From Erinaceus europaeus (lineage: Eukaryota > Chordata > Mammalia > Eulipotyphla > Erinaceidae): a stretch of DNA of 64,000 bases. Numbering within the stretch: the stretch's first letter is position 1; the number at the start of each line of letters is the position of its first letter. The notes below the pieces were generated by a model that saw only the letters and a list, made by a program, of their open reading frames with translations, ran no database searches and was not told the DNA's origin. Positions 37,726-52,100 of the stretch are shown in pieces. The stretch covers positions 33,992,441-34,056,440 of the forward strand of contig NC_080181.1 in NCBI RefSeq assembly GCF_950295315.1. The letters are read 5' to 3'. The position numbers and the translations under genes are program-made.

Positions 37726-37769
37726 TTTTTCTTTCTTTCTCTCTCTCTCTTCTTTCTTTCCTTCCTTCC

Positions 37770-37800
<31 letters not shown>

Positions 37801-37829
37801 CTCTCTCTCTTCTTTCTTTCCTTCCTTCC

Positions 37830-37872
<43 letters not shown>

Positions 37873-40073
37873 CTTTTTTAAATATATACTCCTCTGTCTC
37901 TTTACTTCCAAAATTTCAGTATTCATTCATTTCAGTAGTTTAAGATGTACACTGTGTAAGCAGTGTAAATCAGAGCTAGTTAATTAATTTCATGAGAAGG
38001 AGAGACCAGAGAACTACTCTGGCATATGCAGTCCCAAGGACTGAACCAGAAGCTTCTCACATGCAAGTACTGTACTCTACTTCTGATCTCTCTCTCTCTT
38101 TCTGCCTTTAGGGTTACCAATGGGCCTCAGTGTTGATACTACGAATCCACTGCTCCTTGTGGCCATTTTTTCCCACTTTATTAGAAAGGGTAGAGAGAAA
38201 TTGAGGGGAGGGGAGATAGAGAGGGAGGACAGAGAGACACCTGCAGACCTGCTTCACTGCTTGTGAAGTTTCCTCCCTGCAGCTGGGGAGTGGGGGCTTG
38301 AACACAGATCCTTGCATGGGTCCTTGCACTTCATACTCTGTGTGCTTAACCAGGTGCACCACTACCTGGCCCCCCTGAATTATCTCTTTTCAATAAGCAA
38401 TTTAGTTTATGTGGCTGGGCAGTGGTGCTGGGCAATGGTGCACATGGTTGAGTGCACACATCATAATGTGCAAGGACTCTAGTTCTATCCCTTGGTCACC
38501 ACCTGCAGGGAGGAAGCTTCACAAGTAGTGAAATGATTGCAGGTCTCTTTCTTTCTCTCTTCCTCTCCCTCCCCTCTCAATTTCTGTCTGTCCTATCAAA
38601 TAAAATAAAGGAAAAAGCAAAAGGGGAAAATATTGTTTGTAGAAACATGAACACATTGTGTAGGCACTGAGCCCCAGTGATAATCCAGGTGTCAATTAAA
38701 AAAAAAATTCAGGGAAGTTGAGTGGGAGCGCAGCGGGTTAAGCACAGGTGGCACAAAGCGCAAGGACTGGCTTAAGGATCCTGGTGCGAGCTTCCCAGCT
38801 CCCCACTTACAGGGGAGTTGCTTCACAGGTGATGAAGCAGGTCTGCAGGTATCTATCTTTCTCTCCCCCTCTCTGTCTTCCCCTCCACTCTCCATTTCTC
38901 TCTGTCCTATCCAACAACATCATCAATAACAACAATAATAACTACAACAACAATAAAAAACAACAAGGGCAACAAAAGGGAAAAAAAGTAAATATATATA
39001 TATATATATATAAAGAAATTTAGTTTATTTATTTCAACATAATTGTGCATAGTAACATATACATCTGCCGTATTAGTTTGCATTTGTTCTGCCTGCTCTG
39101 TGTTTCCTTTTCTTTTTTAAAATTTTATTTTTATATATTCTCTTTTTTAAAAAAATATTTTATTTATTTATTTATTAACGAGAAACGTAGGAGAGAGAGA
39201 TCCAGACTTACTCTACTACATGTGCTGCTGGGGATTAAATTCAGGACCTCATGCTTGAGAGTCTGATGCTTTATCCACTGCGCCACTTCCTGGACCACTA
39301 TTTTCTTTTGATGCCAGGATTACCACTGGAACTCAGTGTGGGCATGATAAAAGTATCATTCACAATAGCCATTTATTTATTATTTGCTATAGGAGAGAAA
39401 TTGAGAGGGGAGAGGCAAATAGAGAGAGATACATGCAGCACTGTCTCACCACTTGTGAAGCTTCCTATTCATAGGTGGAACCTACAAGGTGCTTGAACCT
39501 GTATCCATGTGTATGATAATGTGTGTTCTCGACCAGGTGTGCCACTGGCTGGCCCCACTTCTTTTCTATTTCTTTTCTTCATTTATGTTGAGATTCTCAG
39601 TGTAACCATGGTGCAGGAACAATTATTGCTCACAGGCTCATATGTCTAAGAGAGGTGCATGAAGACCTTTCACTTTTTCAGGGTAAAAGCAGTGAGTACA
39701 AATAATGAAGCCCCAAGTCTAAGCTCCTGGGTCTTTTAGTCACAAGTCTAAAAAAGCAACAAAGAAATTCCAATGGGCTTAGTCGAGCAGAAAGTAACAC
39801 ATAAATAATAGAGGACTAATAAATAGGTTAAGCTAATAGTAAGCAGAGCATGTAGTTCCAAGTACAGTGCCTGTACATTCCAGATCTAATCTCAGTACAT
39901 TTATGACTGCTGTGTTTGGTAACACATGTCCACCTTAACAGGTGATGGATTGAGCAAGGCTTTTGCTCTGGAGCTGGTTGCCCCTTGATTTTGTCACTGC
40001 TTGAGAAATCACATACTGTTTACCTGTATAAATGTTTTCCAACAGCTTTGGATAGTGTGCTTCCATTGTCATC

Positions 40074-40110
<37 letters not shown>

Positions 40111-43100
40111 ATTAAAATAGCTGTTTATCTGTTAATACCATGTAAGAAATTTAAACAAGTTACACTATCTTAAAAAACACAGCTAAGTGTAGGGGTAGAT
40201 AGCATACTGGATATGCAAAGAGACTCTAATGTCTGTGACTCCAAAATCCCAGGTTTAATCCCCCTGTATCACCATAAACTAGATCTGAGCACTGCTCTGG
40301 TAAAAAAAAAAAAAAAAAAAAAAAGTTCTTTTTTTGGGCTAGGCAGTGGTGCATCTGCTTAAGTGCACATATTACAGTGTACCAGGTCCCCACCTGTAGG
40401 GGGAGTGCTTCATGAATGGTGAAGTAAGGCTGCAGGTGTCTTTCTGTCTCTTTCTCTCTCTATCTCTCCTTCTGCCCTTAATATCTGTCTCTATCAAATA
40501 ATAAATAAATAAATAATAAGTAACTCTAAATCCCCCTACACACAACTAATAAATGAATTTTTAAAAATTTATTTACTGGGGAATTAATGTTTTATATTCA
40601 ACAGCAAATACAATAGTTTGTACATGCATAACATTTCCCAGTTTTCCATATAACAATACAATCCACACTAGGTCCTCTGTCATCCTTTTTGGACCTGCAT
40701 TCTCCCCCCCAACCCACCCCAGAGTCTTTTACTTTGTTGCAACATGCCAATTCCAATTCAGGTTCTACTTGTGTTTTCTCTTCTGATCTTGTTTTTAAAC
40801 TTCTGCCTGAGAGTGAGATCATCCCATATTCATCCTTCTGTTTCTGACTTATTTCACTTAACATGAATTTTTCAAGCTCCATCCAAGATTAGCTGAAAAC
40901 CTTGAAGTCACCATTTTTAATATCTGAGTAGTATTCCATTGTGTATATATACCACAACTTGCTCAGCCACTTATCTGTTGTTTGACACTTGAGTTGCTTC
41001 CAGGTTTTGTCTATTACAAATTGTGCTGCCAAGAACATATGTGTACACAGATCTTTTTGGATGGGTGTATTGGGTTCCTTAGGATCTATCCCCAGGAGAG
41101 GAATTGCAGGATCATAGGGTAGGTCCATTTCTAGCCTTCTGAGAGTTCTCCAGACTGTTCTCCACAGAGGCTGGACCAATTAACATTCTCAATAGCAGTG
41201 CAGGAGGGTTCCTTTGACCCCACAACCTCTCCAGCATTTGCTGCTGTTACCTTTTCTGATGTATGACATTCTCACAGGAGTGAAGTGGTATCTCATTGTT
41301 GTTTTTATTTGCATTTCTCTGACAATCAAAGACTTGGAGTATTTTTTTTTTTTATTTAAGAAAGGAGACATTAACAAAATCATAGGATAAGAGGGGTACA
41401 GTTCCACACAATTCCCACCACCAGATCTCCATATCCCATCCCCTCCCCTGATAGCTTTCCCATTCTCTATCCCTCTGGGAATATGGACCCAGGGTCGTTG
41501 TGGGTTGCAGAAGGTAGAAGGCTTCTGTAATTGCTTCCCCACTGAATATGGGCATTGACTGGTCGATCCATACTCCCAGTCTGCCTCTCTCTTTCCCTAG
41601 TAGGGTGGGTCTCTGGGGGAGTGGAGTTCCCGTACACATTGGTGGGGTCGTCTCTCCAGGGAAGTCTGGTCAGCATCATGCTGGCATCCGGAACCTGGTG
41701 GCTGAAAAGAGAGTTAACATACAGAGCCAAACAAATTGTTGAACAATCATGGACCTAAAGACTGGAATAGTGCAGATGAAGTTTTGGGGGTAGTCCCTGT
41801 AGGCTTTTGTGTACTTCTGCTTTCAGGTATATATTTCATGTGTTTCTCGGCCTTTTGGATCTCTTCTGTAGTGAATATTCTGTCCGTGTCCTCTCCCCAT
41901 TTTTGGATGGGGTGTAAATTAATTTTAAAATAAGTTCTTCCCTCCCCTCCTCATGAATTAGGAATCCAAGAGAAATAACCATAAAGTTGTTTTCTTTTCT
42001 CCTTTTATCTGTAGTACTGCTTCAAGGCTTGTGAAGCTTACTCCCTGCATTTGAGGACTGGGGGTTTGAACCTTGGTCCTTGTACATGGTAATATATGCC
42101 CTCTAGTGGGTGTGTCACCACTCACGCCCCTAGACTGGATATTTTAATTGGCACTTTGACCTTGTTGAGTGTGACTGAGATAAGAGTTGATGTATTCTCT
42201 CCAATTTATTCACTTTTGAGTAGTTAGATGGGAAAAACTAGACTTCTCATTCCATGTCCTCAGCTTCATTCCAGTATTTTTTTGCCTTCATTTTTTTTTT
42301 TTTCTCAGAGAGACACAATTCCTTGGCACTAGGGAGAATTTGCTTACCTGCTGATTTCTTCACAGGCCCTGCAGATAAGAGGGATCAAGGAGCTTCTCAT
42401 GACTGCTGATGCTGGGCAAGATCTGAGAAACGGCCATCTAAAAAACGGTGCAGTTTTGGTTTTCTCCTGTTTCCTCTACTAAAGACAGAACAGTCTTTGC
42501 TTCAACAGTAGTCTGTTGTCTTCTCTTTCCCATTCCCTTGATGAGGACCCTTAGTTTTTGGGTAAAGTGGTGGGAGTTAAGTGAAGGAGCCAGTTTCCTC
42601 CTCTCTTTCACACTCCTATTCTTTACTGCCAGAGCACCATCCTAATCTATCTTTTGTGACCACAAAAGGGTGGGGCTTGGCAGGGACCAGAGTAAGTGGT
42701 CTGTCATTGCCAGTCTTCTTCACAGAGTGATAGGAAGTAGATGTGGTGTCAGAAAGTACAGGAATGGACCCTGTCCCAGGGGCTCAGAGAGTAAATCGGT
42801 CTAGGGAATAAAAACAGCAAATAGGGGGCCAGGCAATGATTGAGCTCACGTTACCATGTAAAAGGGTCTGGGTTCAAGCTCCTTTCTCTACCTGTGGGGG
42901 GACAGTTCACAAGTAGTGAAGCAGTTCTCTTTTTCTTTCTATCTCCCTTTCTTTTCTCAGTTTTTCTCTGTCCTATCAAATAAAAGAAAGGGGAAAAATA
43001 GTCCCTGGAATCAGTGGAGTCATGTAGGTGCTAATAAAAAAAAATCTAAATAGAGGGCCGGGTGGTGGTGCACCAGGTTAAACATACATAGTATGAGGTG

Positions 43101-46100
43101 TAAGGATCCTGGTTCGAGCCCTGGCTTCCCATCTGCATAGGGTTTGCTTCACAAGTGGTAAAGCTGGTCTGCAGGTGTCTATCTTTCTACCCCTCTCTGT
43201 CTTCCTCTTTTCTCTCAATTTCTGTCTGTCTTATCCAATGGAAAAAAATGGCCACCAGAAGCAATGGATTTGTAGTGCCTGTACCAAGCCCCAGTGATAA
43301 CCCTGGAGGCAAATAAAAAGGAAAAAAAAAGACCTAAAATAACAATGATAGACATGAACTATCAAGAGGATATGGGTTGGTGCACAGGGAAATGTATAAG
43401 GCAGTGTATAGACAAATAGAGCCAGAGAACAAGGTTTTTAAAAATTCTTTAACCCTAACAATGGTGTCAGGCATTGTCTCTTCTGCTGGTCTCTCTCCCA
43501 GGTGTTGTGGGGACCCTTCATTTTGAAGGGGATGTGCCATAATAGGGCTTGGAATTTGAAGTCAAGTGTTCAACAGTCAATTCTGAGATCTTAAATTAGA
43601 TCTTAGATTATTCACCTTTCTGGGTTTACTTTCCTCATCTGGCTTTCCTTTCTTCCTCAGTATAATATGACTCATTTTCACTGCTCTTCTTATTCTCTGG
43701 ATCCATCATTGCAAATGCTAAGCAAGTAGATGTCTCTGAAAGCATTTTTGTAGAGTACACATGTGGACAGGAATATAAGATGCATCTTTGTTCTTAACTG
43801 TATACCCCACAGCTTTAATGAGAACTCTCCACGCCGTGGCTATGAACTGGCTGGGAGGACGTGTGAATTGGAAGTGTGGGAGGATTGAGCCCCAGCTGGG
43901 TCCAGAAGCAAGCTTTTCCTTTGTCTTACTATTCTTTAAATTTTTAAAAAATTATCTTTATTTATTTATAGGGTAGAGATAGCCATAAATGGAAAGGGAA
44001 GGGGGAGATAGGGAGAGAAACAAAGAGACACCTGCAACACTGCTTCACCACTGACAAAACTCTCCCCCTGAAAGTGGGGACCTGGGGCTTGAACTTGTGT
44101 CCTTGTGCACTGTAATGTGTGCTTAACAATGTGCGCCACGACCTGGCCCTGTCTTATCATTCTTGTGGGGTACTTCACACAGAGTTCCTCTTTTTTCTCC
44201 ATAGTACTCGCCACTCTTCACATGAAGAATATTAAAAAAAACACATATGAGACCCTCTCTTCAATTCAGGTAAGGGCATTTTAGACAGGGGATCTGCTTT
44301 GATTCTTGCTCTCTGCTCATTTGTTGAAATTCTCAGTGGTGATTAGTTTACAGCTTGGACCTATTTTGCCATTGAAGTGTCTTCCGTAGGTGGTTCTAGA
44401 CCCAACTAAGTCAAATGCCTATGCCCACAAAAAATGGCTCATAATCCCCTAGAAGAATGCAAATGTGAAACACATTGTTCTCCTGGGCAGCACTGATAGG
44501 AATCCTAACAGCAGTCCAGAGGCCCTGCCTCAGATTTCAGGAGAGGGGAACATGTGCATGAATGGGCGCAATCTTGGCAGTGCAGGGGCCAGCTCCATGG
44601 GCACAACTTCTGCATAAGGGAAAATCTTGGCTTCAAGTTACACTGCACTCAGTGAGTTATGGCTCCTTTAAGAATTTATTCATCACTCACAGTCCTCCAA
44701 ATGAGTTGGCAGTTCACTAGCCATTTTATTTTGTTTTTTAATTTATATTTATAAAATGGAATGATTGATAAGGCTATAGGATTACAGGGGTATATTTCCA
44801 CACAATGCCCACCCCCAGAGCTCCATATCCAATCCCCTCCCTTGATAGCTTCCCTACTCTTTATCTCTCTGGGAGTATGGACCCAGGATCATTGTGGGGT
44901 GCAGAAGGTGGAAGGTCTGGCTTCTGTAATTGCTTCCCTTCTGAACATGGGCATTGACAGGTTGATAGATACCCCCAGCCTATCTCTTTCTTTCCCTAGT
45001 GGGGCAGGGATCTGGGGAGGTGAGGCTCCAGGACACATGGTGGGGTCATCTGCCCAGGGAAGTCAGGTTGGCATCATGGTATCATCTGGAACCTGGTGGC
45101 TGAAAAGAGTTAAGATATAAAGCAGAACAAATTGCTGACTAGTCATGACCATTTTTACCCTACCTATCTGCATGATACCTTAGGCATTTTACCTTTATCA
45201 GATTCCCAGTTGATCCTCCAATCCATTTGCATGGACAAAGAATGCTTTTATTATATATATTAATTTTTAAATAAAAATCTCATTTTAATGTGAGACAAAG
45301 ATACACAGAGAAAGAGAAAAAACAGAGCACTATTAGGTCTGGCATATGGTGGTGCTGGGGATTGAATTTGGGACCTTGGAGCCTCAGGCGTGAAAGTCTT
45401 TTACATAACTACTATGCTATCTTCCTGACCCACAGAAGGTTCCTCTTAATCCTTTTCTCCTAGTCCAAATCTCCTAAATATCAAGTTAACAATAACATCA
45501 TGATGATAGAGTAAGAATGGGGTGGGGAAAAATAAAAACAATGGAAACAGCAGAACTTGGATTGGAGTATTGCACCAAAGTAAAAGACTCTGGGTTGGGT
45601 GGGGGGAGAGTATAGGTCCAAAAAGGATGACAGAGGAACTAGTGGGGGTTGTATTGTTATGTGGAAAACTGATAAATGTTATGTACAAACTACTGTATTT
45701 ACTGTCAAATGTAGAACATTAATACCCAATAAATAAATTAAAAAACTAAACAATTGAAACAGCAGAACTTGGACTGCAGTTAGTGTATTGCACCAAAGTA
45801 AAAGACTCTGGGGTGGTGGGGGGGTGGGGGGGAGGGTTCATGTCCTGGAACATGATGGCAGAGGACCTAGTGGGAGTTGTATTGTTATGTGGAAAACTGG
45901 GAAATGTTATGCATATACAAACTATTGTATTTAGCTACTGTAAAACATTAATCCCCCAATAAAGAAATAAAATAAATAAATAAAATAACATAAAAAATGG
46001 AGACAGTGGAATCAAGAGTTAAAAGTGAGAATCTGTCTGTAATTAGTAAAATCCTGAAATGAGTTTATTTGCACATTCTAACAGCCAATAACTGTTAATA

Positions 46101-49100
46101 GTACTTATTCTGTGCTAGCTAGGCACTACTGAAGACATAGTGGATAAAACAGTGAATGAAACTTACAGAACATCACTTTTGGAGCTTTATTTTAGTAGTA
46201 GAAATAGGCCACAAATAAAGCAAATATAGATTATGAGATAATAGCAAAAAACAGAAAAGCTATGACACTATTTCTACATACAGCTCTTAGTTCACTTAAT
46301 CTTCCTATTTTCTCATGTTCATTTCTTAAATTGCCATGTATTGATAATAAACTATAAATTTATTCCTATATTTCTGAAAAACCTTGAGACAAAATTAAAT
46401 TATATGTACTTACATTACATATATGAACATACACTTATGATGGGAATAGGATTTGTTATGGTTATTATATGAGCTATCATAATAATCAAATTGTGCAAAT
46501 GAGGTCAATGGCCATTCCACCCAGAACATGCCTTATTTCTAATTGTGTAAATAAGAACCCATACTCTAAACAAGATGTTATTTTTTGATAGCAAGGCTGC
46601 AGCCGAACATTCACCAGAAACTAGTCTTTAGAAAGTATGTTGGAAGCTCCCCCTATTACCCCTCCCACCCACCCTCAGGTAGCCAGGGCTCAAACCTGGG
46701 CCTTCCTTGTGTGCTCTCAGATGAACTTCTCTTGAACAGCCCACTTTTCTTTTTCTTAATAATAGTTTTGTTTTTTCAAGTTTTGGTTTACAAGACTACA
46801 ACCTGCTTTAGAAGTACAATTCTCTAACTTTTCAATATGTGTCACAATACCTCATTGACCCTCAAAGCACCCCTGTTTCTCCAGCAAAGCCCACTGAATA
46901 CTCTTCACCTTGCAGCCCACTCTCCTCCCCTAGTCACCCTCAATAACTTCAGTTCTGCAGTTTGACATCAGAGACTTTTGTTTGGCCCTTTGCTTTGTTT
47001 ATATGCTCTGTGTGAAAGAGACAGAACATTGAATATTTTTCTTTTATATGAATTTCTTTAGGGGCAGGGGAGATATCACCATCAGTAATCTAACAGCCTG
47101 AGGTCCTAGAGGTCTCAGAGGTCTCAGGTTCAGTCTTAAGCATCACCGTAAGCCAGATCTGAGCAGTGCTCTGGCAAAATAAACAAACAAGCAAACACAT
47201 ATATACCCTTTTAGTATTCCTTGTAGGTGAGCATCATTAAAAAAAATTGTTGATTTTACCAATACAGTGAAAACATAAGTGTTGGTCGTCATTTCTTCTT
47301 TGGTTAATTCTGCTTCTGTTTCTATCACGCCAGGTTCCCTTGCATTACTTGATGCATTGGTTTAATCCCCACTGGTTAGAACCTTAACAACAGCTGCTAT
47401 CGAAGCTTGTTACCTTTGCGCTCTTTTTTGCTCCACCCCCTTTCCAAGTCATTTCCTTTTACCACTTGCCACTTCCCCTTCGGAAGATATAAAAGGCATT
47501 TTTCTCTGATCAATAAACATTGAATTGCGTTCCCACTCAGCCATGAATTCCTGGTCATCTCTCTCCCACCCACGAAGCTAGCCCGGCACATAAGAGAAAG
47601 TGGGAGAGCATAAAAGTGATGTGAGAATGGTGACTGAGAGGAGTGAAAGGTGCTTTGATACATAAATGGATTCTGTGAGGACTGAACCTCACAACTTCCT
47701 CCTATGGCAGTCAGGGCTTCTGAATCACACCAAACATGACTCAAGTGGTCATGCATTTTTTCTCAGGGCCGTCATCCCATATTGATGATGTTGTACACAG
47801 CAAAGTCTTTGGATTCGTGGGGCATTGTCCGAAACACTCTGGATTCACATGGTGAGTGCTCCCTTACTTTCTCAGAGGAATGGATGACACTAGTGGCACT
47901 CATTTTTTTTTTTCTTTCCTGCTGATGATTATACTTGAGATCTGGGAGACAAGTCTGCTAGATTTCATAGCTTTTTAAGTATGACAGAATAGACAGTTTA
48001 TAGTTTATGTGTGCAGGTAACAAAACAGCATAGAGAGTGACCACGTTAGAGGTCACTGAAATTGAAATTGAGTACCCCGGGAAGTGGCTCAGTGGCTAGA
48101 GTGCTGGAATCAGGGTCATAAGGTCCCACCTGATATGGTTTGTACTAGAGTGATGCTCTGGCTCTCTCCTTCTCTTGTTCTCATATTAGTATGAAAAATT
48201 TTAAAAAAAGAATTGAGATTTTAGGCTACTCTGTGTCAATTTATATACAATGTCTAGAGAGGCAAATTTAGAGACACAGAAAGTATATTAGTAGTTACCA
48301 ATACTTAGGGAAAGGGGTCACTGATTGAGTATGGATAAACATTCCAGTATTTAATACTGGTACTGATCTTGTAGTCCTGAATATGCATTAATAAAACTCC
48401 TGAATTTATACACTTTATAGGATTTCCATGCATTGTACATGGACTACATCTCAGTAGAGTTTAATGAAATTTAAATTTTAGCAAGGTTTCCATTCTGACT
48501 CTTTTTTTTTAAAGCTGCTAAAGTAATTAGTATTTTAACTACTGACAAAGGAATTCAATAGGAGTAGAATGTTCTCTGGTCCCAGGTAGTCTGCCACATC
48601 CTTCTTGGAGAATTGATGACTATTAAAGTGTGGTTTGAAGGTTTATATTACCTGCCATGGTTTCAGGTTAGTCACCACTGGAAGGTATTTGTTGCTTCAG
48701 AAATCAAGCTAGACATGTGTTTTATTGAAATGAAGATGACCGGGGACATGCATTTGACAATACAAGTAAATCTTTACTGGAGTCTATGATTCCTTGAATT
48801 GTAGTACTCTCTCCCTCGACCCCTGCCTCCACTATTTCTCTGTTTCTTTCTACCTCTATGCAGTGATAATGGAAAATGTCCGTGAAATGTTCCACCTTAA
48901 CTTCTCTCTCAACTTGTATGTGTTCCACGGTGGCACAAACTTTGGCTTTATGGGCGGAGCTATGTCTTTGGATTACTACCTCCCTATGGTCACCAGCTAT
49001 GGCAAGTATTTGTGCCCTGCAAGTGTCTCCTCCCTAGCTCCCACTTGCCATTTGAGACTATAACTTTCCTAGGTTAGGCTCCTGAAAAAGTCGTTAGAAC

Positions 49101-52100
49101 TGCTTATCTACTTTGCCTGTCACATATGCTGGGGGTTGAGGCTTTGATATTTGTTGCTTTTGATAGAACTAGCATTTATTTACCACTGGAAGTTAGGCTG
49201 TTTAGAACTTCACCAGCAGAGAACTTGGTAGCTGAATTCTGTCATCCACAGAGACCCTGGTTCTTCAAGGCTTACTGTAAAATCAGTTACTTTGGATCTC
49301 TTGATAACACCAGGGTATTGATAATATCTACGCAGTTCATAGCTCTACCAAGAGACCAAGTGGAAAGCCAAGGGTAATGAAAGAAAGAATTAAGTTAGAA
49401 ATGAATAGATAATGGGTCAGATGGTGATGTACCCAGTAGCGCATATAACTTATGTGTGAGGACCCAAGTTCAAGTCCTTGGTCCCCCACCTACAGGGGGC
49501 AAGCTTCATTAATGGTAAAGCAGGGATGCAGGTGTCGTTCTCTCCTTCTCTACCTCCTCCTCCCCCTTTAATCTCTGACTGTCCTATCCAGTAAAAAAAA
49601 AATAACAAAAGAGGGCGTGGGGTGGGGGCAGGAAAAAATGGCTATTGACAGTGATAGATTCATTGTATAAGAACTCAATCCCAGCAATAAGCCTTGTGGC
49701 AAAAAAAAAAAAAAAGGTGGAATAAGCATTAAATAGAATCACCGAATGAGTAGCAGTGGGCTCTCAGCCAGGGCTTATTAGATATCTAGAGACTGGGAGT
49801 CTTTGATTTAAATTGCGAGTCCTGGAAGACATGACAGGTGCCTCCTGGTTGGGGTCAATTTATGTTTGATGCTTTCTTTTTAAAAATTTAATTCCTATGG
49901 TTTAGTCAATGTTTCCTTTCTGTAAATAAAAATTAAAAAAATTAATTAAATGAATGTATTTATTTTGGGGTAGAGACAGAGAAATTGAGAGGGGTTAGAA
50001 AGAGAGACCTGTAGTAGTGCTTCACCAATTGTGAAAATTCCCATCCTGCTGATGGGAATTCAAGGGGCTTGAACCTGGGCCCTTGCAATTGTGACATGTC
50101 TGCTCTATTGGGTGGGCCACCTCTTAGCCCCTCTTGCATTTTCTTAAGTAAAAGAAAGAATTTTTTTTTCTTCCCAAAGATGTTATATTGATTAGGTTGT
50201 TAGAATAGTTGTGACACATTTTTGCATAGAAAACCAAAAAAAATTATGACTGTTCCAACAACCCAATGTTAAGGATACTTTTGCTCAATACTAATCTCTC
50301 ATCTCTTCCTTTCATGAATCTGGGGCTATTTAGGGGAATGTGACAACTTTCTCTGTGTTTTTCAGACTATGGAGGACTGCTGACAGAGGATGGAGATTAT
50401 ACACCAGAATATTTCAATTTTCAAGATTTTTTCCACTCTGTTTTAGGTACAACAAACTCAGTCTGAATGATAACAGCCCCTTAGTGGTTTCTATCCTGTG
50501 AAGAGGGGAGCGAGGCATGGATAGAGATGTTCTTTGGGGACATTCTCTTTGCTCCAGATTACTATGTCATTAGGCACTAGCAAATGCAGTATGCCAAGAA
50601 TCAGGGCCCACCCTCTAGGCACTCATTATTGAGTACATGAGAATCTTTTGTGGGACTCACCAGACCTTTCCCAGAATTGTTAGATTAGCATTATCTTGGT
50701 TGAAATGGAGAGGAAGGGGGAGGATTCAAGCACACATATATTTCCCTGTTGGGCTCTAAGAAGTTCTGATGAGTAGTCAGGGTTAAGAACTGGTCCTGAA
50801 GTGGAACTTCCTTTTTTAGGACATGGCAACCTGCCCATCAGCCCAGAGATATAAAGAGTAACTTAACTATGGAGTCCTCCCTGGGACTCTTTCTAGGGTT
50901 GAGTAGGCATGCCCTGTGTCTCTCCTTCTTGGTGCCTTTGGAATAGAAGCACACATTGAGCCCTTGAATGGGGTTGTCAGGAGATCCTAGAATTGCGCTA
51001 CTTCCTGATTTTCATTGCAGAGCTTCCCAGGATTATTCTACCAGTATCTAAACTGAAGACTGTATACAATACACTGACAGTAACACATTACATATCACTG
51101 TGGAACATGTTGCCCTACCTGGGAAAGGTAAGTTTTACCTGGGCATAGAATCATGGGATAGAAGGGAGATGAAGGAAAGATTTGGCTTAAGGTACAAGGC
51201 ATCCATTACTGAGGAACAGAAATAAATCAACAGTTTCAGTTCTTTATAAATCAAAATAGGAAAATCTGATTTGTTAAGATGCTGACAATTTTCCCTCCCA
51301 TGGTCCTTCTGACAAGGGATTCAGGATCTAAAATGATAATTTAAGAAAAAAATCTTTTGGGGCCAGGTGGTAGCACATCGGGTTAAGTGCACATGGCATG
51401 AAGCACAAGGACCAGCATTAAGGATACCGGTTCAAACCCCTGGGTCCTCACCTGCAGAGGTGTTGCTTCCCAAGTGGTGAAGCACGTCAGCAGGTGTCTG
51501 CCTTTCTCTCCCCCTCTCTGTCTACCCCTCCTTTCTCGATCCTCTCCAACAACAATAACAACAATAAGGGCAACAAAATGGAAAAAATGGCCTCCAGGAG
51601 CAGTGGATTTGTAGGGCACACACTGAGCCCCAGCAATAACCCTGGAAGCAAAAAAAAAAATGCTTTTTTTAGAAACAAGCAAACTCTAAGATTTAATGAG
51701 AACTATAATTGCTATCTCTGGGAGGGTGAGGATACAGAACTTTGGTGTTGGGTGTGGAACTATACATTGTAATCTTATAATCTTGCAACAGACTTTTTGG
51801 GGAGGAGTGGGGAAAGGTTTTATTTTAATTTAACTTAATTTGTATTAGTGATTTAATAACGATTGACAAGATTATGTGATAAGATTCTACACAATTCTCA
51901 CCACCAGAGTTCCATATCCCATGCCCCCCACCCCGTTGGAAGGTTCCCTATTCTTTATCCCTATTCTTTATCTGGCAGTGTGGATCCAAGATCTTCATGG
52001 GTTGCCGAAGGTGGAAGGTCTAGCTTCTGTAATTGCTTATCCACTTCATATGGGATGGATCCACATCCCCAGCCTGTTTTTATCTTTCCCTAGTGGGGCA

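Noticed and set aside
43812..43915. Possible extra exon after acceptor TACCCCACAG with open reading ([16 protein letters not shown])
   Set aside because: Exon 7 ends in phase 1 with G and joins exon 8 (44205) as GTA to give VLATLHM, matching the family without a gap. This block has no family resemblance and no clear donor.
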